Positions 1 through 8,417 of a stretch of DNA of 53,731 bases are shown one piece after another. Positions within the stretch are counted from its first letter, which is position 1; every line of letters begins with the position of its first letter. Source of the stretch: Bacteroidota bacterium (GTDB lineage: Bacteria; Bacteroidota; Ignavibacteria; Ignavibacteriales; Ignavibacteriaceae); contig JAKAGZ010000009.1 of assembly GCA_021815365.1 (NCBI GenBank), positions 1-53,731 on the forward strand, read 5' to 3'. Below the pieces are notes generated by a model. The model was not told where the DNA came from. It made no database searches and was given only the letters and a program-made list of their open reading frames with translations. A program made the translations under genes and the position numbers.

Positions 1-4
1 AAAA

Positions 5-862
5 ATGAAAATAACAATTGCTGGCGCTACAGGAGTCTTGGGAAGAAACCTAGTTCCCCTTTTATTAAATCACCGGTATAATGTTTTATCACTCGTCCGA
101 TCTGTTGCAAAGGCAAAAAAGGTTTTACCCGGTGAAACTGAATTTTTTGAGTTTGATCTGCTTTCTGATCCCGCAGACAATCTGCCCGGACTGTTAAGAG
201 GAAGTGATTGCTTAATTCACATTGCGACGGCAATTCCAGCAGACTTCACTAAGCCTGGCGCATGGGATAATAACAGCAGGCTGAGGACTGAGGGGACAAA
301 GAAATTAATTGACGCCGCACTTGAAGCAGGCGTAAAAAGATACATTCAGCAGAGTATTGTGATGGCATACAAAGATGGTGGAGACGAATGGATAAATGAA
401 GAACATCCGCTTGACGATTCTCCCGAACGTGAATTAATTTGTTCACCCGTAATTGAAATGGAAGATCTTGTAAAAAATATTCCTATAAATAAAATGGACT
501 GGTTCATTTTACGTGGAGGTATTTTTGTAGGCAAAGATACTTTTCAGGAGAAGACGGTCAAAGATTTAAAAGACGGTTTGAACATTGTAACAGGAAACGG
601 GGAGAACTATGTTTCATTTATTCACGTAGCAGATATGGCAAATGCTTTCTTGAAAGCAGTTGAGAACGAAACAGGCAATATAATTTTAAATATTGTTGCG
701 AAACCTGTAAAGCAGATTGAATATTTAAGAACGTTAGCTGAAAAGATAAATGCAATACCCCCATTACAAAACACCGAACTGCCAACCCCTCCCTCTTTCA
801 GGTGCAGTAATTTAAGAGCACAATACACAATAAACTGGAAACCCTCCCGCGGAATTTGTTGA
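5..862 (+). CDS. Atypical NAD(P)-binding SDR / NAD-dependent epimerase-like protein
   Basis: The 285-residue protein has an N-terminal Rossmann fold: the strand MKITIAG is followed by the glycine-rich loop GATGVLG at residues 7-13, as in extended and atypical short-chain dehydrogenases. The middle (IQQSIVMAY, about 118-126) fits the usual SDR strand with a catalytic Ser. The expected YxxxK motif is not visible: the region about 25-30 residues later reads ICSPVIEMEDLV. It may therefore be an atypical SDR (NmrA-like) that binds a nucleotide without classical dehydrogenase chemistry. The start ATG lies 5 bases from the window edge, so its ribosome binding site cannot be judged. Substrate unknown. 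It lies upstream of the metal regulator but has no evident tie to it. Confidence 0.75.
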   Translation: MKITIAGATGVLGRNLVPLLLNHRYNVLSLVRSVAKAKKVLPGETEFFEFDLLSDPADNLPGLLRGSDCLIHIATAIPADFTKPGAWDNNSRLRTEGTKKLIDAALEAGVKRYIQQSIVMAYKDGGDEWINEEHPLDDSPERELICSPVIEMEDLVKNIPINKMDWFILRGGIFVGKDTFQEKTVKDLKDGLNIVTGNGENYVSFIHVADMANAFLKAVENETGNIILNIVAKPVKQIEYLRTLAEKINAIPPLQNTELPTPPSFRCSNLRAQYTINWKPSRGIC

Positions 863-899
863 TTTCAGCCAATTTTTTAACAAAATTCTTTAATAATAC

Positions 900-930
900 T
901 TGACATTATTTTTAAGCTTACTTAAATTTG
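900..930 (+). promoter_or_regulatory. Bacteroidota-type promoter with overlapping DtxR-like operator
   Basis: TTGACA at 900-905 is followed after TTG by 20 bases and then TAAATTTG at 923-930, an exact match to the Bacteroidota -7 consensus TAnnTTTG. A perfect inverted repeat TTTAAG-CTTA-CTTAAA (911-926) sits in the spacer and overlaps the -7 box. Its layout recalls DtxR-family boxes (TTTAGG...CCTAAA). The regulator gene begins 20 bases downstream, so metal-dependent self-repression is likely. The match is seen in the sequence; the regulation is inferred. Confidence 0.6.
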
Positions 931-950
931 GATATACAACGGACTTAATT

Positions 951-1613
951 ATGCAAAATATTTCAGAAGAAGATTATCTCGGCATCATTTATAAGCACAA
1001 AGATAAAAACGGGGAGGTAAAAGCAAACCTTATTGCAGAAAAACTGCAGGTGTCGAATGCTGCTGTTACCGATATGCTGAAGAAACTTTCACGCAACGGG
1101 CATATTATTTATGAAAAGTATAAAGGTATTCGTCTTACAGAAGGCGGTGAAGTTTATGCAAAGAACATGGTAAGGCGTCATAGAATATGGGAAGTTTTCC
1201 TGAACCAGATAGTTGGCATGCCGTGGGACAAAGTTCACGATGAGGCTCACAGGCTCGAACACTCGGGATCGGATGAACTGATTGACAGGTTAGAAGAAAT
1301 GCTCGAATATCCTGAGTACGATCCGCACGGCGACCCGATCCCCTCTAAAGAAGGGAAAGTTCCTAAGCTCAGGAAACACGTTCAGCTTGCTGAATTAAAA
1401 CAGGGACAGGCAGGAACGGTGATACGGGTAAATGATTTTGACGATCAGTTCCTTCAATACATTTCAAAGATTGGAGTAAAATTAAATGAGCCTGTACTGG
1501 TAAAAGAAAAAAGAAGGTTTGATAAATCGCTGCAGATCATAGTTAAAGGAAAACCATGGAATATCAGCAATAAAGTTGCTGAAAATATTTTTATAGAAAT
1601 TAAAAAGAAATAG
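951..1613 (+). CDS. DtxR/MntR-family metal-dependent transcriptional regulator
   Basis: The 220-residue protein has the three parts of long DtxR proteins: an N-terminal winged helix (residues 1-65, with VSNAAVTDMLKKL as recognition helix and the wing YEKYKGIRLT), a metal-binding and dimerisation domain (about 66-140, with EAHRLEHSGSDE), and a C-terminal FeoA/SH3-like domain (about 150-220). In DtxR the anchor motif is EACRWEH; here His replaces the Cys ligand, so metal choice (Mn or Fe) cannot be read off. I chose the ATG at 951, not the in-frame TTG at 900, because 900 is part of the promoter and the protein family begins near MQNISEEDYL. Only 9 bases separate it from the Nramp gene, so the two are probably one transcript repressed when metal is plentiful. 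Confidence 0.9.
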   Translation: MQNISEEDYLGIIYKHKDKNGEVKANLIAEKLQVSNAAVTDMLKKLSRNGHIIYEKYKGIRLTEGGEVYAKNMVRRHRIWEVFLNQIVGMPWDKVHDEAHRLEHSGSDELIDRLEEMLEYPEYDPHGDPIPSKEGKVPKLRKHVQLAELKQGQAGTVIRVNDFDDQFLQYISKIGVKLNEPVLVKEKRRFDKSLQIIVKGKPWNISNKVAENIFIEIKKK

Positions 1614-1622
1614 TTAAAATAT

Positions 1623-3515
1623 ATGGACAGATCATTAGCTGAAGTTCATTCATCAGTTGAAATAAAACCATACAAGAGTTCATGGGTAAGGTTATTTCTT
1701 TTTACCGGACCGGCTTTTATGGTTTCGGTAGGGTATATGGATCCCGGTAACTGGGCAACAGACCTTGCAGGCGGTTCGCAGTTTGGTTATAAACTGATCT
1801 GGGTAATACTTCTGGCAAACCTGATGGCGATTTTATTTCAGACTTTATCTGCAAGGCTTGGGATTGTTTCCGGCAGAGACCTTGCACAGGCTTGCCGCGA
1901 TCATTATCCTAAACCCGTTAATTATACTTTATGGGTATTGACCGAAATTGCGATTGCTGCTACCGATCTTGCAGAAGTTTTAGGCTCGGCTGTCGGGTTA
2001 TATCTTCTTTTCGGAATTCCACTTCTGTGGGGAGTAGTAATAACAACTTTTGATGTTCTGATTTTGATGGTGCTGATGTCATTGGGCATAAGAAAAATGG
2101 AAGCATTTATTTTTGCCCTTGTTGCAACCATCGGCATCTGCTTTGCTTTCGAAATGTTTTTATCAAGACCGGACATCGGTTCTATAGTGACGGGGTTTAT
2201 TCCGACTTCAATGAGCCCGGGTGCTCTTTATATTGCGCTTGGAATAATCGGCGCTACTGTTATGCCGCACAATTTGTACCTGCATTCTGCACTCGTCCAA
2301 TCGAGAAATATCGAAAGAACAAATTTAGGAATGAAAGAAGCAAATAAATTTAATTTGATAGATTCAGTAGTGGCTTTGAACGCAGCATTTTTAGTAAATG
2401 CTTCAATATTGATTCTGGCTGCGTCAGTGTTTTTTACATCCGGGCATTCGGAAGTTGCTTCAATTATCGGTGCACACGCATTGTTAGCTCCTCTTCTTGG
2501 AAATAGTTTTGCGCCGATAGCTTTTGGTATTGCTCTTCTGGCGGCAGGTCAGTCGTCAACCATTACAGGTACTTTCGCCGGGCAGATTGTCATGGAAGGC
2601 TTTATCGGTTTGAAGATTCGCCCATGGCTCAGGAGATTAATTACAAGGCTGCTTGCCATAATCCCCGCAGTGATCGTAATTCAGATAAGCGGGCAGGGCG
2701 CTGTAGACAGCCTGCTTGTATTGTCACAGGTTGTTCTTTCGCTTCAGCTTCCTTTTGCATTGATCCCGTTACTACACTTCACTGCAAGTAAAATTAAAAT
2801 GAAGGAATTTGCTTCAAAACAATTAATAAGGCTCATTGCCTGGGCTTCTGCGGGGCTGATAATAATCCTGAATTTAAAGTTAGTCTTCGATTTTATTATT
2901 GAAAATATTTCCTTACCGGGAATTACAGGTGATTTCATTAAATTTTTTCTAATTCCATTTATTATCTTCCTGGTAATTTTACTGCTATGGATAACTTTTG
3001 AACCTTACCTGAAATATCAAAAGCTCGAAAAAATAATACCCGGTAAAGCTGCATTTGCAGCAAAGACAAGAACACAAACAAAAAACTATAAGCAATATAA
3101 AAGAATAGGGATTGCTCTTGAAGGAAAATTAAACAGGGACCAGCAGATAGTTGAAGGTGCATCAGTATTCATCGGAATGACAAACGCAGAAATTTATTTC
3201 ATTCACTGTGTTGAAACAGCAACCGGAAGATTTATCGGCGATATGGTTGCAGACAAACGCGCAAACGAAATGGATGTTTACCTGAAAAGTTTCTCTGATA
3301 AGTTTGAGAAAGATAACTTTACTGCTAACACAATTATTTGCGGAGGAGAACCTGAAGATGAAATAGCCAGGATCTGCAAGACTGAAAATATCGAGCTGCT
3401 TATTGTTGGCAGCCATGGTCATAAATTTCTGAAGGATATTATTTACGGTTCAACTGTTAATGAAGTGCGCCATAGGGTAAGAATTCCTGTGCTTGCAATT
3501 CCTGTTGAGGATTGA
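1623..3515 (+). CDS. mntH: Nramp-family divalent metal transporter with C-terminal UspA domain
   Basis: The 630-residue protein is an inner-membrane proton-coupled Mn2+/Fe2+ importer. The Nramp core (about 20-450) has the metal-binding DPGN motif in TM1 (D40-N43) and MPH in TM6 (M214-H216), with further hydrophobic helices to about residue 470. A universal stress domain follows (about 485-628). It has the nucleotide-binding pattern GxxG-x9-G[ST], seen as GSHGHKFLKDIIYGST from about residue 596. Ordinary MntH is near 410-450 residues, so this is a fusion that may let an ATP or nucleotide signal act on transport (inference). It lies 9 bases after the DtxR regulator and overlaps the region just before the next gene. 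Confidence 0.92.
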   Translation: MDRSLAEVHSSVEIKPYKSSWVRLFLFTGPAFMVSVGYMDPGNWATDLAGGSQFGYKLIWVILLANLMAILFQTLSARLGIVSGRDLAQACRDHYPKPVNYTLWVLTEIAIAATDLAEVLGSAVGLYLLFGIPLLWGVVITTFDVLILMVLMSLGIRKMEAFIFALVATIGICFAFEMFLSRPDIGSIVTGFIPTSMSPGALYIALGIIGATVMPHNLYLHSALVQSRNIERTNLGMKEANKFNLIDSVVALNAAFLVNASILILAASVFFTSGHSEVASIIGAHALLAPLLGNSFAPIAFGIALLAAGQSSTITGTFAGQIVMEGFIGLKIRPWLRRLITRLLAIIPAVIVIQISGQGAVDSLLVLSQVVLSLQLPFALIPLLHFTASKIKMKEFASKQLIRLIAWASAGLIIILNLKLVFDFIIENISLPGITGDFIKFFLIPFIIFLVILLLWITFEPYLKYQKLEKIIPGKAAFAAKTRTQTKNYKQYKRIGIALEGKLNRDQQIVEGASVFIGMTNAEIYFIHCVETATGRFIGDMVADKRANEMDVYLKSFSDKFEKDNFTANTIICGGEPEDEIARICKTENIELLIVGSHGHKFLKDIIYGSTVNEVRHRVRIPVLAIPVED

Positions 3516-3520
3516 GAGTT

Positions 3521-4315
3521 ATGAGAAGAAGCAAATACCTGATATGCTTTTTTATTTTATTTTTTGTTCTACCGGATTTAAGTGCACAGAAAATGCCCGG
3601 GCAAATAATTACAGACAGACCGGATATAACGGAATCAGCCTCGACTGTTCCCCGTGGATATCTGCAGATTGAAAATGGATTCTTATTTGAAAAGCATAGA
3701 ATTGATGATGTATTGTTGTCCGGTGAGATCCATAACTATACTTTCTCAGCAATGCTCATCAGGTACGGGCTGTTAAAGAATGTTGAATTAAGACTTGGTG
3801 AAAATTATTTGTTTCAGAAAACCAGGATAGGTAATTCTGAAAACAGCTTAACAGGTATAAGTGATTTTCTTGCTGGAACAAAAATTCAGCTTCTTGAAGA
3901 AGATCTGAATTATATTGATCTTGGGGTAATTGTTCAGTTTCATTTGCCCATCGGAAATGAAGTATTGAGACCCGAAAGCACTGAGAGTGAACTGTTAATT
4001 GCCTTTGCGAAAAGTTTGAATGATGATTTTTCATTCTCCGGAAATATCGGAACGTACAGGAGCAGCAACCCCGGCAGGTTCATTTACCTTTACAGCGGTT
4101 CGGTTGGTATTAAGTTAAATGATGATTGGGGAGCCTTTACAGAAATTTACGGAAGTGTTCCTTCCGGAGGTAAAATAAATTTTATGTATGACCTTGGTTT
4201 TTCTTATCTGCCTGTTGCTAATCTCCAGCTAGATTTTTCAGTGGGTATGGATTCTATTACAAATGCTGGCGATTGGTTTGCTGGTGCGGGAATTTCGCTG
4301 AGGTTACCACACTAA
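3521..4315 (+). CDS. Outer-membrane transporter-like beta-barrel (Phenol_MetA_deg-like)
   Basis: The 264-residue protein starts with a clear signal peptide (MRRSKYLICFFILFFVLP, cleavage likely after LSA). The mature start, with TDRPDITESASTVPRGYLQIE, is typical of proteins annotated as the MetA-pathway phenol degradation or transporter family. Alternating aromatic and polar strands and a C-terminal hydrophobic strand (GAGISLRLPH) fit a beta-barrel in the outer membrane. I chose the ATG at 3521 over a TTG at 3512 because it begins the signal peptide cleanly. It follows the Nramp-UspA gene by 5 bases. A passage for metal ions across the outer membrane is possible but only inferred from context. 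Confidence 0.7.
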   Translation: MRRSKYLICFFILFFVLPDLSAQKMPGQIITDRPDITESASTVPRGYLQIENGFLFEKHRIDDVLLSGEIHNYTFSAMLIRYGLLKNVELRLGENYLFQKTRIGNSENSLTGISDFLAGTKIQLLEEDLNYIDLGVIVQFHLPIGNEVLRPESTESELLIAFAKSLNDDFSFSGNIGTYRSSNPGRFIYLYSGSVGIKLNDDWGAFTEIYGSVPSGGKINFMYDLGFSYLPVANLQLDFSVGMDSITNAGDWFAGAGISLRLPH

Positions 4316-4342
4316 TTATGCGACTATAAATAGTACAATAAT

Positions 4343-5464
4343 ATGGAAAATAAAAAAGCAGACAGAAAAATAATTCAAACCTGGAGATATCATCTTCAGG
4401 ATGAAGTTGATGCCGCATTTCTTTACCGCGTACTGGCTGGTTTAATCAAGAATGAAAAAAGAAAGAGAATATATTTACAGCTTGCTGAGGTTGAAGATAA
4501 ACACATTGCAGCGTGGAAAAATCTTCTGACTGAAAACCATATAGAATTAGAAAAAGAAAAACCCACAATAAAAGCAAGATTGATTGCACGGTTCTCTGTA
4601 AAATTCGGACCTTTCCTTCTGACAAAAATGATGCTGCAGGAAGAAGCCGCCGAGGTAAAATCATACCTCGGTTTATATAGAAGTAATCCCGAAGGTCAGA
4701 CAAAAGATATAGCTCTAAGGTTAGCACGAGATTCCGCAGAACATGCAAATAAGCTAATGGGCACTGATAAAATTACTGAAGAACCATGGCATAGTTCAGA
4801 ATCAGGGGGAATATTGAGAAATATCGTTTACGGATTTAACGACGGCCTTACAGCAAATTTTGGATTGATAGCCGGAGTAATCGGTGCAAAGGCTGCACCT
4901 CATCTGATTTTAATTTCAGGGATGGCAGGCTTAATTGCTGATGCGTTGTCTATGGGTTCATCGGGTTATCTTGCGGCAGTCAGTGAAAAAGAAGTTTATG
5001 ATCACGAAAGACGAATGGAAAAAGATGAAATTAAATTAATGCCAGAGCTTGAAACGGAAGAGCTTGCGCTGATCTATGAAGCTAAAGGAATGAACCCGGG
5101 CGATGCAAAACGTCTCGCAGTTGAGGCGATGAAAAATCCTGAGCAGGTGCTGGAAGAGAAAATAAGAGAAGAACTTGGAATAGTAGAAAACCCTCAAAGC
5201 CCGCTGAAAGAAGGATGGATAACTGGTCTTGCCACAGCAGTGGGTGCATTGATACCGGTGTTTCCTTTTTTGTTCTGGCAAGGCATTACTGCTATTGTTG
5301 TTTCATTTATTATTTCGATGCTTGCGCATTTCGGAGTTGGTGCTGCCAGGAGTTTTTTTACCGGCAGAGGGATTTTCAGAAGCGGATTCGATATGTTTGT
5401 AGTAGGCTTCGGAGTAGCTGCTGTTGGTTATTTGATCGGCGAATTGATTTTGAAATTTCTTTAA
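4343..5464 (+). CDS. Membrane-bound ferritin-like/VIT1 (MbfA-type) iron transporter
   Basis: The 373-residue protein joins an N-terminal ferritin-like domain (about 1-145) to a C-terminal VIT1/CCC1 membrane domain (about 155-373). The ferritin part shows carboxylate/His ligands in E21, E49, the ExxH motif E51-H54, and the later DSAEHANK helix. The membrane part begins with the typical VIT motif NIVYGFNDGLTANFGL and ends with paired hydrophobic helices. MbfA proteins with this layout export iron in alphaproteobacteria under iron excess. It follows the outer-membrane gene by 27 bases, downstream of the DtxR-Nramp pair, so an iron or manganese efflux job in the same operon is likely. The direction of transport is inferred from family members. 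Confidence 0.88.
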   Translation: MENKKADRKIIQTWRYHLQDEVDAAFLYRVLAGLIKNEKRKRIYLQLAEVEDKHIAAWKNLLTENHIELEKEKPTIKARLIARFSVKFGPFLLTKMMLQEEAAEVKSYLGLYRSNPEGQTKDIALRLARDSAEHANKLMGTDKITEEPWHSSESGGILRNIVYGFNDGLTANFGLIAGVIGAKAAPHLILISGMAGLIADALSMGSSGYLAAVSEKEVYDHERRMEKDEIKLMPELETEELALIYEAKGMNPGDAKRLAVEAMKNPEQVLEEKIREELGIVENPQSPLKEGWITGLATAVGALIPVFPFLFWQGITAIVVSFIISMLAHFGVGAARSFFTGRGIFRSGFDMFVVGFGVAAVGYLIGELILKFL

Positions 5465-5467
5465 TAG

Positions 5468-5572
5468 AAATGTCATTGCGAGTCCGGCATCTGCCGGAGG
5501 AAGCAACCTGTTTTATATTTTTAGATTGCTTTACTACCCAAAAGCTTTGATTCGCAATAACAACAGTAAATA
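5468..5572. repeat. Degenerate intergenic palindromic repeat (ATTGCGAG type)
   Basis: The left arm starts GTCATTGCGAG and continues with the perfect palindrome CCGGCATCTGCCGG and GAAGCAACCTG; the right arm, AGATTGCTTTA ... TTCGCAATA, is roughly its reverse complement. This is the general form of a dispersed ATTGCGAG...CTCGCAAT element found between genes in many bacterial genomes. It lies downstream of the ferritin-VIT gene. The right arm is decayed. Confidence 0.6.
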
Positions 5573-5598
5573 ATTATCAATAATTATTGGAAGTAATA

Positions 5599-6369
5599 AT
5601 GAATAAAATCAGAATTTTATCATGGAATGTAAACGGGCTGAGAGCCGTTCTTAAAAAGGGTTTTCTCGAATGGTTCACAAAAGAACAGCCGGATATTCTT
5701 TGTCTGCAGGAAACAAAAGCACAGGAAGATCAGCTTCCCGATGAGATAAAAAATGTAGATGGCTATCATTCATACTTTTCGTCTGCTGTTAAAAAAGGAT
5801 ACAGCGGTGTTGCAATTTATACGAAGGAAAAACCTAAAAATGTGAAAAAAGGATTTGGAATAGAAAGGTTTGACAGCGAAGGGAGAATCCTGATCGCTGA
5901 GTACAAGAATTTTGTCCTTTTCAATATTTATTATCCGAACGGTAAAGCACGGGAAGAAAGATTAAAATATAAAATGGATTTCTACGATGCTTTTTTAGAC
6001 TATGTAAATAAACTGAAGAAAAAGGGGAAAAATATTATTATCTGCGGAGATGTTAATACAGCACACAAAGAAATTGACCTTGCCCGTCCGAAAGAAAATG
6101 AAAAAATTTCTGGCTTTCTCCCGGAAGAAAGAGCCTGGATGGATAAATTTATTGCACACGGATACCTTGACACGTTCAGAATGTTCAACCAGGAGCCAAA
6201 CAATTATACGTGGTGGGATCAGCTTACAAGAGCAAGGGAAAGGAATGTCGGCTGGCGTATTGATTATTTTTTTATCAATGAAAAAATGAAAAATAAAATT
6301 AAAGACGCTTTTATAATGCCCGAAGTAATGGGTTCTGATCATTGTCCTATTGGCATTGAAATAGTTTAG
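5599..6369 (+). CDS. xth: Exodeoxyribonuclease III (AP endonuclease, ExoA/Xth family)
   Basis: The 256-residue protein belongs to the exonuclease III branch of the endonuclease/exonuclease/phosphatase fold, which cuts DNA at abasic sites and trims 3' ends in base excision repair. Motifs are all present: [10 protein letters not shown] (Asn), LQETKA (metal-binding Glu), GDVNTAH (catalytic Asp/Asn), RIDYFFI, and the C-terminal SDHCPIGIE (Asp-His pair). Length is normal for ExoA. I chose the ATG at 5599, since [13 protein letters not shown] is the usual family start; an in-frame TTG lies 12 bases upstream. It stands alone between a repeat and trhO. Confidence 0.95.
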   Translation: MNKIRILSWNVNGLRAVLKKGFLEWFTKEQPDILCLQETKAQEDQLPDEIKNVDGYHSYFSSAVKKGYSGVAIYTKEKPKNVKKGFGIERFDSEGRILIAEYKNFVLFNIYYPNGKAREERLKYKMDFYDAFLDYVNKLKKKGKNIIICGDVNTAHKEIDLARPKENEKISGFLPEERAWMDKFIAHGYLDTFRMFNQEPNNYTWWDQLTRARERNVGWRIDYFFINEKMKNKIKDAFIMPEVMGSDHCPIGIEIV

Positions 6370-6452
6370 TAAGCAATCAACACAGTAAAATTGCATTTAT
6401 ACATATAGCCAATTTCTGTAAATTTACCCCCGGATTTTAAAAGATATAAGAC

Positions 6453-7346
6453 ATGCGAATGAACGAATATAAAGTGTTATTATTTTACAAATATGCTAAG
6501 GTTGAAGACCCTGATGCTTTTATGAAGGAACATCTTGATTTCTGTAAAAGCAGTAATATTACCGGCAGGGTCTTTGTTGCAAAAGAAGGAATCAATGGGA
6601 CTGTTTCAGGCAAATTTTCAGATATCGAAAAATATAAAACGAACCTGCGGAGCTATCCGCAGTTTGCCGATATTATTTTTAAAGAAGATGATGAAGAAAA
6701 ACCCGCACACTCAAAGATGCACGTTCGCGTGAAGAAAGAAATTGTTAATTCCTCTCTCACAGAAACCTCGCTTGAAAACGGTGGAAAAAGACTGGCTCCC
6801 GAACAGTTGTTTGAATTTTATGAAAGCGGAAAAGATTTTGTAATTGTTGATGCACGAAATTGGTATGAAAGCAAAATCGGCAGATTTAAAGGAGCAATCA
6901 CTCCACCAATGGAAACTTTCAGGGATTGGAAAAATGTTGTTGAGGGATTAAAGGAATACAAAGACAAAACAGTAGTAACTTATTGCACAGGCGGAATCAG
7001 GTGTGAAAAAGCATCTGCATATATGGTAGAACAGGGATTCAAAGATGTTTACCAGCTTGACGGCGGTATTGTAACTTATGCTAAAAAATTTCCTGACACA
7101 TATTGGGAAGGATCAATATGGGTGTTTGATGAAAGATATATCGTTGAACCAAACACAAAACCCGAATATAAAAACATAGCCGATTGTGTTTTCTGCGGCA
7201 AGCCGACTTCATATTATATCAATTGCCACAATCTTGACTGTGATAAAATTCTTATTTGCTGTCACACTTGTAAAAAAGAAATGGATTACTGCTGTTCAGA
7301 AGAATGCAGAAATGCACCGAGAAAAAGGGAGCGCTATTACGGTTAA
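6453..7346 (+). CDS. trhO: tRNA uridine-34 hydroxylase TrhO (rhodanese-like, YceA)
   Basis: The 297-residue protein has the TrhO layout: an N-terminal acylphosphatase-like domain (about 1-95, with VAKEGINGTVSG), a rhodanese domain (about 115-215) with active-site loop CTGGIRC at 178-184, and a C-terminal cysteine-rich tail with repeated CxxC pairs (CVFC, CCHTC, CCSEEC) that probably binds zinc. TrhO makes 5-hydroxyuridine at the wobble position of tRNA. All expected residues are in place and the length is typical. A second ATG lies 6 bases after the first and would also fit. Confidence 0.94.
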   Translation: MRMNEYKVLLFYKYAKVEDPDAFMKEHLDFCKSSNITGRVFVAKEGINGTVSGKFSDIEKYKTNLRSYPQFADIIFKEDDEEKPAHSKMHVRVKKEIVNSSLTETSLENGGKRLAPEQLFEFYESGKDFVIVDARNWYESKIGRFKGAITPPMETFRDWKNVVEGLKEYKDKTVVTYCTGGIRCEKASAYMVEQGFKDVYQLDGGIVTYAKKFPDTYWEGSIWVFDERYIVEPNTKPEYKNIADCVFCGKPTSYYINCHNLDCDKILICCHTCKKEMDYCCSEECRNAPRKRERYYG

Positions 7347-7370
7347 TGACAGAAGATAACGAGTCCAAAT

Positions 7371-7426
7371 GTTTTGATGACTGCCTGCCCGCCCCGACTT
7401 GCCGGGGCCGAGACAGCAAGGAAAGG
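7371..7426. repeat. GC-rich palindromic repeat unit
   Basis: GCCCCG at 7391-7396 pairs with CGGGGC at 7403-7408 around ACTTGC, within a run far richer in G+C than the flanks (CTGCCTGCCC before, GGCCGAGACAGC after). It is one of several CCCCGAC/GTCGGGG palindromes in the window (others near 24571, 25708 and 29094). No gene overlaps it. Confidence 0.6.
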
Positions 7427-7456
7427 TTTAAATATACTAACTGAACTTACACAGAT

Positions 7457-7558
7457 AGAGAGATGACATCGTTTGTATCTAAAAAATATACTGATAAAAA
7501 TGGTACTGCTCTCGAAAAAATAAACATCTATTCTTTTGTAAAAGATGTCATCTTTTGC
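7457..7558. repeat. Inverted repeat with AGATGACATC arms
   Basis: AGAGATGACATC at 7459-7470 is matched on the other strand by AAAAGATGTCATCTTTT at 7540-7556, itself a near-perfect palindrome. The same word forms the perfect 15-bp hairpin after the inositol phosphate synthase gene at 44656-44689. The element sits upstream of the MORN/TonB-C gene with no coding potential seen between the arms. Confidence 0.55.
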
Positions 7559-7613
7559 TTCGTTATTGTTTACGTAACTTCAGTATGCTAACTGCCAACT
7601 TGAGATATTTTAA

Positions 7614-8408
7614 ATGAAAAATTTTTTTATAGTAATATTTTTGATTGGTTTATCCTTTACAAAATTATTTGCTCAAAGCAGGCTGATAAAATATTATTAC
7701 CCAAACGGCAAATTAAAATCTGAAATTACTTACTCCGACAGTATCCGCGACGGAGAGGCAAAGTTTTATTACGAGGATGGAAATCTGAAAGAAGAAAGAA
7801 ATTATATTAACGGGAAAGTAGATGGCACTGTCAAACTTTACCATAAAAACGGTAAGATTGCGGAAATATTTACAATTACAAACGGTAAGAGAGAAGGTGC
7901 GGTTTCGTTGTTCGACACAAATGGTGTTTACTTAAGAGATATTGATTTCACAGAAGGAAAACTGAATGTGCCGGAAGGTGAATCAGAATCTCCGGGGGAA
8001 CCTGACTCTTCTTTACACTCAACTATCGTTGATTTAAAACAAAATAATACCCAGCCAACCCCGCCTTTAGAACATATTGATACGCAAAGTATAAATGATG
8101 CTGCCTATTTAATTAATGTTGATGCAAAACCCAAACCCGTTGGCGGTATGGCAATTATTTATAAAAAGCTTGTTTATCCGACGGAAGCTCGTAAAAACAA
8201 AATTCAGGGGGTTGTTGAAATACTGGCATTCATTGATAATACTGGCAATGTTGATAGTACTAAGGTGATTAAAGGGCTTGGCTATGGCTGCGATGAAGCT
8301 GCTCAAACAGCAGTAAAAGACACTAAGTTTGACCCGGCATTAATCAAAGGAGAGCCTGTTAAATCGCAATTAAAAATTTCAGTTGAATTTAGAAGCTACA
8401 ACAACTAA
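7614..8408 (+). CDS. Secreted MORN_2-repeat protein with C-terminal TonB domain
   Basis: The 264-residue protein has a signal peptide (MKNFFIVIFLIGLSFTKLFAQ), then three to four MORN_2/YwqK-type repeats (about 25-115) of the form YYPNGKLKSEITY, KFYYEDGNLKEERNY, KLYHKNGKIAEIF. A low-complexity linker with Pro, Ser and Gln follows (about 120-155). The last 95 residues form a TonB C-terminal domain: KPVGGMAIIYKKLVYPTEARKNKIQG, then a strand with GNVDSTKVIKGLGYGCDEAA and a final KISVEF. There is no N-terminal anchor helix beyond the signal peptide, so it is more likely a periplasmic protein that borrows the TonB-C fold than a classical energy transducer. Function unknown. Confidence 0.8.
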   Translation: MKNFFIVIFLIGLSFTKLFAQSRLIKYYYPNGKLKSEITYSDSIRDGEAKFYYEDGNLKEERNYINGKVDGTVKLYHKNGKIAEIFTITNGKREGAVSLFDTNGVYLRDIDFTEGKLNVPEGESESPGEPDSSLHSTIVDLKQNNTQPTPPLEHIDTQSINDAAYLINVDAKPKPVGGMAIIYKKLVYPTEARKNKIQGVVEILAFIDNTGNVDSTKVIKGLGYGCDEAAQTAVKDTKFDPALIKGEPVKSQLKISVEFRSYNN

Positions 8409-8417
8409 AGCTATTTG

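Noticed and set aside
5-862. Truncated gene at the window edge
   Set aside because: The protein starts with a normal SDR N-terminus and has a complete Rossmann loop, so it is probably full length.
5995-6396. 133-codon minus-strand frame over exonuclease III
   Set aside because: It is antisense to a gene with all its catalytic motifs; composition is unlike a real protein (runs of F, I and C).
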